Shown here one piece after another: positions 6,977 to 14,735 of a stretch of DNA of 14,735 nucleotides. The stretch lies in contig JAMPGN010000098.1 in NCBI GenBank assembly GCA_023663915.1, forward strand, positions 1 through 14,735. The letters run 5' to 3'. The position numbers were made by a program, and so were the translations under genes. The notes under the pieces were generated by a model. It did no database searches. It was not told the origin of the DNA and saw only the letters and a program-made list of their open reading frames with translations. Positions within the stretch are counted from its first letter, which is position 1. The number at the start of each line of letters is the position of its first letter. The DNA is from Eubacterium sp. (GTDB taxonomy: Bacteria; Bacillota_A; Clostridia; Lachnospirales; Lachnospiraceae).

Positions 6977-7246
6977 GTGAAATATAACAAGAACGTTTAT
7001 CAGGCGCTTATGATGATAAGTCAGTTTGCGATTAATATGCTGGTTCCTATTTTTATTTGTTCTTTTGCAGGAATGTTTCTTGATCGAAGGTTCGGAACGT
7101 CATATTGGACGGTATTGCTTTTTTTTGTCGGTGCGCTGGCAGGGTTTACCAATGTGTTTAAGTTGGCGAAGAAAATATACGAGACGCCTGCGGTAACACG
7201 CAGGCGGAGCACGAAGAAACAGAGTGGCGAGAAGGAAGAAGAGTGA
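6977..7246 (+). CDS. atpZ: AtpZ/AtpI-family small membrane protein (ATPase_gene1)
   Basis: This 89-aa protein with two hydrophobic segments (about 10-30 and 38-60) and a very basic/acidic tail heads the atp operon. Such proteins (AtpZ, PF09527-type) occur at this position in many Firmicutes; with AtpI they have been linked to divalent-cation transport and c-ring assembly. The GTG start at 6977 is preferred because AAGGGA (6965-6970) is six bases upstream. The in-frame TTG at 6959 has no Shine-Dalgarno. GxFLDRRFGTS between the helices is characteristic. The stop overlaps the next start (GTGA). The exact role is inferred from position and family. Confidence 0.78.
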   Translation: MKYNKNVYQALMMISQFAINMLVPIFICSFAGMFLDRRFGTSYWTVLLFFVGALAGFTNVFKLAKKIYETPAVTRRRSTKKQSGEKEEE

Positions 7247-7644
7247 ATATGAAGAAAAAAATCGATCCGACTTTGTTTGATCTGTGTCTGGGCATTTTGT
7301 TATATGGCATTGTGTTTCAGCTTGTGCTGTTGATTTTTTCGAGGAATGTTTCTTACAGTCTGGGGCTTTGGATAGGAGTTGTGCTCGCGATTGCGGGTTC
7401 CGTTCATATGTGGTGGTCTTTAGACAGGGGAATGGAACAGGCGTCTAAACAGGCGGCGAAGACGATCGGAACGAATAACTTGATAAGGTATTTTGTGCTA
7501 GTGGTGGTCATGTTTGTATTGATTTATACAGACTTTGCCAATCCGATATTCATGTTTTGCGGCTATATGGGTATGAAGATATCTGCATATCTGAATCCGT
7601 GGCTGCACAAGGTTAGTGAGAAAGTATTTAAAATACAGCAATAA
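7243..7644 (+). CDS. atpI: ATP synthase subunit I (AtpI-like)
   Basis: This 133-aa integral membrane protein has about four hydrophobic segments (about 13-31, 36-53, 80-97 and 101-118). Position and topology fit the ATP_synt_I family, whose members assist c-ring assembly, notably in the Na+ ATP synthase of Acetobacterium woodii. The GTG start overlaps the previous stop and has AAGGA (7232-7236) six bases upstream; the in-frame ATG at 7249 is an alternative with longer spacing. This family is poorly conserved in sequence, so the call rests mainly on operon position and topology. The atpB start follows the stop after 20 bp. Confidence 0.75.
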   Translation: MNMKKKIDPTLFDLCLGILLYGIVFQLVLLIFSRNVSYSLGLWIGVVLAIAGSVHMWWSLDRGMEQASKQAAKTIGTNNLIRYFVLVVVMFVLIYTDFANPIFMFCGYMGMKISAYLNPWLHKVSEKVFKIQQ

Positions 7645-7664
7645 GAGAAAGAGGAGGTGATAGC

Positions 7665-8387
7665 ATGGGACAGGGAATTCTTCTATCTTCGGGAGCTGAT
7701 ATTGATTTTATGATCCACGGGGTTTTTTCTTACGAATTATTCGGACAGACTGTGTGGATCACGACTACGCATGTGTGTGTGTTGATCGTCATGCTTGTGA
7801 TCATCGGCTTCTGTATTGCGGCAAACCGCGCTGTCAAACATGCGTCGGACGTTCCGGGTACTTTCCAGAATATTGCAGAACTTGTGGTAGAGATGTTAGA
7901 TAATATGATCGGCGGAGTTATGGGTAAATTCAGCCCGAAATTCCGTAATTATATTGGGACCATCTTTATTTTTATTCTGTTAAGTAACATATCGGGACTG
8001 TTTGGCCTAAGGCCACCGACTGCGGATTACGGTGTGACGTTTGCCATGGGTATCATGACGTTTACGTTGATCCATTTCAACAAGTTCAAATACCAGAAGG
8101 TAAAAGGAGTCATTGCAGGGCTGTGCGACCCGTGGCCGATCTGGGCACCGATCAATGTCATCGGTGATGTGGCGGTACCGGTTTCGTTGTCGCTGCGTCT
8201 GTTTGCAAACGTCCTGTCGGGCACTGTCATGACGGCGCTTGTGTATGGACTGCTCTCTAAGATAGCGCTTGTCTGGCCGGCGGCATTGCATGTGTACTTT
8301 GATCTGTTTTCCGGAGCGATCCAGACATATGTATTCTGTATGTTGACGATGACATACATCACGGATGCCTGTACGACAGAGGAGTAG
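7665..8387 (+). CDS. atpB: F0F1 ATP synthase subunit a
   Basis: The 240-aa membrane subunit forms the ion half-channels next to the c ring. Five or six hydrophobic helices are visible. The invariant arginine is R178 in the LSLRLFANVLSG block (175-186). The FxLLSNISGLFGLRPPTAD region and the C-terminal QTYVFCMLTMTYI helix are typical of subunit a. The start is fixed by a strong AGGAGGTGAT before ATG 7665. The next gene is 98 bp away, with a terminator-like repeat in between, unlike the tight junctions elsewhere at the front of the operon. Confidence 0.97.
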   Translation: MGQGILLSSGADIDFMIHGVFSYELFGQTVWITTTHVCVLIVMLVIIGFCIAANRAVKHASDVPGTFQNIAELVVEMLDNMIGGVMGKFSPKFRNYIGTIFIFILLSNISGLFGLRPPTADYGVTFAMGIMTFTLIHFNKFKYQKVKGVIAGLCDPWPIWAPINVIGDVAVPVSLSLRLFANVLSGTVMTALVYGLLSKIALVWPAALHVYFDLFSGAIQTYVFCMLTMTYITDACTTEE

Positions 8388-8388
8388 A

Positions 8389-8459
8389 TTTTATGAAAAT
8401 TGCTCCAAATTTACGAGTTCGCGAAGCGAATCTCTCAATCGAGTGCAGCTCGATTTTTT
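8389..8459 (+). repeat. Terminator-bearing intergenic repeat, copy 3, between atpB and atpE
   Basis: Hairpin 1 is GAG + TTCGC (8415-8422) paired with GCGAA + bulged T + CTC (8426-8434), around a GAA triloop. It keeps the fold of copy 1 with different stem bases. Hairpin 2 is AATCGAG (8437-8443) / CTCGATT (8449-8455), with a T-run at 8454-8459. By itself this has the form of an intrinsic terminator, yet it lies inside the operon, 26 bp before the atpE start. It may cause partial termination, block 3' exonucleases on the atpB side, or mark a processing site. Confidence 0.6.
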
Positions 8460-8461
8460 GA

Positions 8462-8743
<282 letters not shown>

Positions 8744-8829
8744 GACATGAAGTCATACTAAGATGGTAAAGAACACAATCTAAGTATTATGAAGTCATGT
8801 CTAAGAGAATGCGTAAAGGAGCATTCTCT
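8744..8829 (+). repeat. Two-hairpin operon element, copy A (after atpE)
   Basis: It begins at the first base after the atpE stop. Hairpin 1: GACATGA (8744-8750) / TCATGTC (8795-8801), an AG/AG internal loop, TCATA (8753-8757) / TATGA (8788-8792), CT (8758-8759) / AG (8783-8784), then AGATGGT (8761-8767) / ACAATCT (8775-8781) with one G.A mismatch and the loop AAAGAAC (8768-8774). Hairpin 2: AGAGAATGC (8804-8812) / GCATTCTCT (8821-8829), nine pairs, loop GTAAAGGA. No T-run follows, so it is not a standard terminator. Copies B and C share the fold. Confidence 0.85.
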
Positions 8830-8904
8830 GTGAGTTTGGAAAACTTGAAGAGTATTTCTGCTTGCGAAGAGTACAAGAATTGTGGAAGAAAGGAGGATGA
8901 GAGC

Positions 8905-9465
8905 TTGAGTACATTAGCAACACAGATGGTACTGGCATCTGCGGAGATGGAGCCGAGGCTTTTTGACTTGGATCTGCAGTTGATTGCCGATTCCGTCTTG
9001 ATGATCATTGCGGTGTTTTCCCTGTTCTTAATTGCATCACATCTGTTATTTAATCCTGTGAGAAACATGATGCAGAACAGACAGAACCGAATCAAGAGCG
9101 AACTCGAAAACGCCGCCGCGGATATGGAAAATGCACGCGCTCTGAAAGAAGAGTACGAAGCCAAACTAAAAGATATCGACAAAGAGGCTGAGGCGATTCT
9201 AGGCGAGGCCAGAAAGAAAGCGCTTGCTAACGAGAATAAGATCGTGGCGGACGCAAAAGAAGAGGCTGCGCGGATCATCGAGCGGGCGGGTGTAGAAGCC
9301 GAGCTGGAGAAGAGTAAGGCAGTCGATGAAGTGAAGCGTGAAATGGTGGTTCTGGCATCGCTGATGGCAGGCAAGGTTGTAAATGCGGCAATCGATACGA
9401 CTGTTCAGGACAGCTTGATTGAAGAAACGTTGAAAGAAATAGGTGAGGGCACATGGCTAAGCTAA
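8905..9465 (+). CDS. atpF: F0F1 ATP synthase subunit b
   Basis: The 186-aa peripheral-stalk subunit links the a subunit to F1. One membrane helix (about residues 25-46) ends in the FNPV turn. A long charged helix follows (NRIKSELENA..., KIVADAKEEAARIIERAG) that dimerises as a coiled coil, then a short C-terminal domain that contacts delta. The frame is open back to an ATG at 8797, but that lies inside copy A and has no ribosome binding site. The TTG at 8905 has AGGAGG (8891-8896) eight bases upstream, so I place the start there. ATG 8926 is an alternative. The 3' end overlaps atpH by 13 bp, implying translational coupling. Confidence 0.93.
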   Translation: MSTLATQMVLASAEMEPRLFDLDLQLIADSVLMIIAVFSLFLIASHLLFNPVRNMMQNRQNRIKSELENAAADMENARALKEEYEAKLKDIDKEAEAILGEARKKALANENKIVADAKEEAARIIERAGVEAELEKSKAVDEVKREMVVLASLMAGKVVNAAIDTTVQDSLIEETLKEIGEGTWLS

Positions 9466-9998
9466 TTTCAAAGACATATGGCGATGCATTGTTTGAACTT
9501 GCTGTGGAAAAGAACAAAGTAGACGTGCTGGCTGAGGAGATCGAACAGCTTAAGGGAGTGCTTTCGGAGAATGAAGAGTTCGGCAGACTGATGAATCATC
9601 CCAAGATCATCAAGGAGGAGAAGATTCAGGTTGCGAAAAATGTGTTTGAGGGAAGAGTATCCGATGAATTGCTGGGATTTATTACGATCATTATCTCAAA
9701 GGACCGTTACAAGGACATTGATGTGATCTTGGATTACTTTATTGCGGAAGTAAAACGCTATAAAGGGATCGGGATTGCAACGGTGACGACAGCAGTTCCA
9801 CTCAAGGAAGAACAGTGCCAGAAAATAGAACAGAAGTTGCTGGATACGACACAGTATACGAAGATGGAGATGCATTATAATCTGGATGAATCTCTGATCG
9901 GCGGCATGGTGATCCGTATCGGTGACAGGGTAGTAGACAACAGTATCAAAACGAAATTAAATGAACTGCAAAAAGATTTACTGAAGGTTCAACTCTAA
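9453..9998 (+). CDS. atpH: F0F1 ATP synthase subunit delta
   Basis: The 181-aa soluble subunit (OSCP in mitochondria) caps the alpha/beta ring and binds the b stalk. The N-terminal helical bundle begins KLISKTYGDALFELAVE, typical of delta. The C-terminal part carries LIGGMVIRIGDRVVDNSIK (149-167), the most conserved segment of the family. Length is normal. The start overlaps the last codons of atpF and has a TAGGTGAGGG ribosome binding site inside atpF. A 66-bp gap with a small ACCG/CGGT inverted repeat (9998-10008) separates it from atpA. Confidence 0.96.
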   Translation: MAKLISKTYGDALFELAVEKNKVDVLAEEIEQLKGVLSENEEFGRLMNHPKIIKEEKIQVAKNVFEGRVSDELLGFITIIISKDRYKDIDVILDYFIAEVKRYKGIGIATVTTAVPLKEEQCQKIEQKLLDTTQYTKMEMHYNLDESLIGGMVIRIGDRVVDNSIKTKLNELQKDLLKVQL

Positions 9999-10061
9999 AC
10001 CGCAACGGTGGAGAGATAAACTGACATTCAGAGTGAAAATAAAGAAGAAAGGTGCGTATGA

Positions 10062-11570
<1,509 letters not shown>

Positions 11571-11592
11571 GTAGAAAGAAGAAGGTGACGCT

Positions 11593-12456
11593 ATGGCCTC
11601 AATGAGAGACATAAAAAGGCGTAAAGGCAGTATACAGAGTACTCAGCAGATTACCAAAGCCATGAAACTTGTTTCTACCGTCAAACTGCAAAGAGCCAAA
11701 CAGCGTGCAGAACAGTCAAAAGCATATTTTAATTGTATGTACGAAACGGTATCTTCCATGCTGGCGAAAGCCGGTGGGTTAAATCATCCTTACTTAAAAG
11801 CGGGGGCGTCCGAAAAGAAGGCAGTTATCGTGATCACTTCCAACCGGGGTCTTGCCGGCGGATATAACTCCAATGTCGTCAAACTGATCACAAAAGGCGA
11901 TTTTAAGAAGGAGGATTTGGAAATCTATGCAATAGGCAAGAAGGGCAGGGATGCATTACATCGTTATGGATATCACATTATGGAAGAAAATTCGGATATT
12001 ATCGAAGAACCTTCCTATGTGGATGCAATGACGATCAGCCGGAAGCTATTAGACGCTTTTGCGGCTGGTGAGATCGGTGAGATCTATCTTGCATACACAA
12101 GATTTAAGAATACGGTAGTGCATGAACCAAGGCTATTAAAACTTCTTCCTGTTGAGGCGGCAGAGGGCGCGGAGACAACACAGGAGGCGGGTAGCAAGGC
12201 AATGATGAATTTTGAGCCGGAGGATGATGAGGCGCTCGATCTGATCATTCCCAAATATGTTACCAGTCTGATCTACGGCGGTTTAGTGGAGGCATGTGCG
12301 AGTGAGAATGGCGCAAGAATGCAGGCAATGGATTCTGCGACAAGCAATGCTGAGGAAATGATAGATCACTTGTCACTGATGTACAACAGGGCACGTCAGG
12401 GATCTATTACGCAGGAATTAACAGAAATTATTGCAGGTGCAAATGCGATCTCATAA
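11593..12456 (+). CDS. atpG: F0F1 ATP synthase subunit gamma
   Basis: The 287-aa central shaft turns inside the alpha/beta hexamer and couples c-ring rotation to catalysis. The N-terminal helix MRDIKRRKGSIQSTQQITKA and the C-terminal helix with ENGARMQAMDSATSNAEEM and RARQGSITQEL are the two conserved coiled-coil strands. Between them is the Rossmann-like domain, including ITSNRGLAGGYN (81-92). The length is normal for bacterial gamma. GAAGGTGA precedes the ATG. The stop codon TAA is itself part of the outer stem of the copy B RNA element, so termination of atpG translation and folding of the element should interfere with each other. Confidence 0.97.
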   Translation: MASMRDIKRRKGSIQSTQQITKAMKLVSTVKLQRAKQRAEQSKAYFNCMYETVSSMLAKAGGLNHPYLKAGASEKKAVIVITSNRGLAGGYNSNVVKLITKGDFKKEDLEIYAIGKKGRDALHRYGYHIMEENSDIIEEPSYVDAMTISRKLLDAFAAGEIGEIYLAYTRFKNTVVHEPRLLKLLPVEAAEGAETTQEAGSKAMMNFEPEDDEALDLIIPKYVTSLIYGGLVEACASENGARMQAMDSATSNAEEMIDHLSLMYNRARQGSITQELTEIIAGANAIS

Positions 12457-12542
12457 CATGGAGTTGTACTAGGACTGCCAAGAACGCAGTCCAAGAACAA
12501 CTATGCCATGTTAGGAAGAATGCAAAGAACATGCATTCTTCC
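12455..12542 (+). repeat. Two-hairpin operon element, copy B (after atpG)
   Basis: Hairpin 1: AACATGG (12455-12461, including two bases of the atpG stop) / CCATGTT (12506-12512), a 3' ATG bulge, AGTTGT (12462-12467) / ACAACT (12497-12502), then A.A, CT/AG, A.A, and the perfect stem GGACTGC (12472-12478) / GCAGTCC (12486-12492) with loop CAAGAAC. Hairpin 2: GGAAGAATGCA (12514-12524) / TGCATTCTTCC (12532-12542), eleven pairs; its loop region also contains AAAGAAC (12524-12530). No T-run follows. The helices differ from copy C by paired changes. Confidence 0.9.
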
Positions 12543-12593
12543 GGGGTATGAAGGAGAGATTGTATATTATTGCACATAAATAAACATGAGTGA

Positions 12594-14009
<1,416 letters not shown>

Positions 14010-14011
14010 AA

Positions 14012-14096
14012 AAACATGAAGTTGCACTAAGGCTGTAAAGAACACAGCCTAAGAGCAACTATATCATGTTTGGAAGAATGCATATTGCATTCTTCC
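14012..14096 (+). repeat. Two-hairpin operon element, copy C (after atpD)
   Basis: It starts two bases after the atpD stop. Hairpin 1: AAACATGA (14012-14019) / TCATGTTT (14064-14071), a 3' ATA bulge, AGTTGC (14020-14025) / GCAACT (14055-14060), A.A, CT/AG, A.A, then AGGCTGT (14030-14036) / ACAGCCT (14044-14050) with loop AAAGAAC (14037-14043). Hairpin 2: GGAAGAATGCA (14072-14082) / TGCATTCTTCC (14086-14096) with a three-base loop. No T-run follows; the atpC start is 32 bp further on. Confidence 0.9.
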
Positions 14097-14128
14097 CGGA
14101 TAACAGTGAGTATAATTGAGGGTAGCAT

Positions 14129-14539
14129 ATGGCTGACGATAACAGAAATTTCACATTAAAAATCATTACACCGGACAGGGTTTTCTTCGATGAGGAAGTG
14201 TCCATGGTGGAGTTTAATACGGTAGAGGGAGAAGTCGGTATCTACAAAGACCATATTCCAATGACGATGATCGTCGCCCCCGGTATCTTAACAATTACCA
14301 AGGGGGATGAAGTGAAAGAGGCGGCATTACATGCCGGATTTACCGAGGTTCTGCCGGATAAAGTTACCATTCTTGCCGAAATTATAGAGTGGCCTTCGGA
14401 GATTGACGTGACGCGTGCTGAGGAAGCGAAAACGCGTGCCGAGGAGAGGATCAAAGAAAATGCTCCCGGAACGGATTTGAACAGAGCGGAGCTTGCCTTG
14501 AAACGTGCCGTGGCAAGAATTTCGACTGTGCGAGAATGA
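14129..14539 (+). CDS. atpC: F0F1 ATP synthase subunit epsilon
   Basis: The 136-aa subunit sits at the foot of gamma on the c ring and can inhibit ATP hydrolysis. The N-terminal beta sandwich (about 6-88) begins FTLKIITPDRVFFDEEV and includes EGEVGIYKDHIP and HAGFTEVLPDKVTILAE. The C-terminal helical hairpin (about 90-136) is present at full length, so the inhibitory arm may be functional. The ATG at 14129 has TTGAGGG about seven bases upstream. It is the last gene of the operon; the terminator follows after about 26 bp. Confidence 0.96.
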   Translation: MADDNRNFTLKIITPDRVFFDEEVSMVEFNTVEGEVGIYKDHIPMTMIVAPGILTITKGDEVKEAALHAGFTEVLPDKVTILAEIIEWPSEIDVTRAEEAKTRAEERIKENAPGTDLNRAELALKRAVARISTVRE

Positions 14540-14565
14540 ATAACGCATGTAATTAAATAAGTGAT

Positions 14566-14595
14566 AAGGGGGCGGAGGATTTCTGCCCCTTTTTT
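14566..14595 (+). terminator. Intrinsic terminator of the atp operon
   Basis: AAGGGGGCGGA (14566-14576) pairs with TCTGCCCCTTT (14582-14592), including two G.U pairs, around a GGATT loop, and ends in a T-run (14590-14595). The GC-rich stem and clean T-run after the last atp gene make it a strong intrinsic terminator. Confidence 0.9.
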
Positions 14596-14735
14596 CATAG
14601 TATAGGATTTGGGTGTCAAAAGGTCTATTGTATAAGTTGTGTGGGCAGATTGCACAAAAAGTTCTCTTGTGTCGGGTTTTGTCGAATGGATTTTCTAAGC
14701 ATTCCGATGTAAGCTGTGACACCGGACGCAACCGC
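14596..14735. other. Intergenic sequence after the atp operon
   Basis: The last 140 bases show no supported gene on either strand. The minus-strand frames here run antisense through the terminator and atpC and are not credible. The start of a following gene may lie beyond the window. Confidence 0.4.

Noticed and set aside
8787..9374. Minus-strand 195-codon ORF opposite atpF
   Set aside because: It is antisense to a certain gene; its serine- and alanine-rich composition comes from the reverse of the b-subunit helix.
12548..12583. 11-codon ORF before atpD (ATG to TAA)
   Set aside because: It has only a poor ribosome binding site and no evidence of selection; possible as a leader peptide but not supportable.
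14085..14116. Possible promoter TTGCAT ... TATAAT before atpC
   Set aside because: The spacer is 20 bases and the -35 lies inside hairpin 2 of copy C; probably chance.

Overview
The window looks like a chromosomal segment of a Gram-positive anaerobe of the class Clostridia, most likely family Lachnospiraceae. The reasons are the gene content, moderate GC with strong AGGAGG-type ribosome binding sites, TTG and GTG starts, a complete F-type ATP synthase operon headed by two small AtpI/AtpZ-type genes, and cell-wall hydrolases of spore-former families. The family assignment is an inference from composition and protein style, not from a database match.

Layout: positions 1-730 hold no convincing protein gene. 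They contain a sigma-A-like promoter, a candidate structured RNA (about 92-240), and one copy of a terminator-bearing repeat (571-649). A plus-strand wall/translation block follows: a membrane-anchored GH18 protein (731-2425), a CwlD-like N-acetylmuramoyl-L-alanine amidase (2529-3260) and the threonylcarbamoyl-AMP synthase Sua5/YwlC (3275-4327). After a hairpin-rich gap with its own promoter come RpiB (4555-4983) and a coiled-coil protein with a SleB-type hydrolase domain (5007-6206). A convergent minus-strand DUF402 gene (6310-6795) has its own terminator. It is divergent from the atp operon.

The atp operon (6977-14539) is complete, in the order atpZ-like, atpI-like, atpB, atpE, atpF, atpH, atpA, atpG, atpD, atpC. 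It has a good promoter (TGGACA-17-TATAAT) in front and a strong intrinsic terminator behind. The c subunit carries the full set of residues associated with Na+ binding, so the enzyme is probably Na+-coupled. The sua5 - rpiB - atp order echoes the arrangement in Bacillus (ywlC ... ywlF ... atpIBEFHAGDC), with the genes in between replaced here.

The most interesting signal is not a gene. Three copies of an approximately 85-nt two-hairpin element sit immediately after the stop codons of atpE, atpG and atpD. The helices are kept by compensatory base changes, and the apical loop (A/C)AAGAAC and an internal A.A / CT-AG / A.A motif are conserved. A different, terminator-like element lies between atpB and atpE, so atpE (the multi-copy c ring) and atpD (beta, three copies) are each bracketed by structured RNA. 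This suggests an RNA-level system for setting differential expression inside the operon; that role is inferred, not shown.
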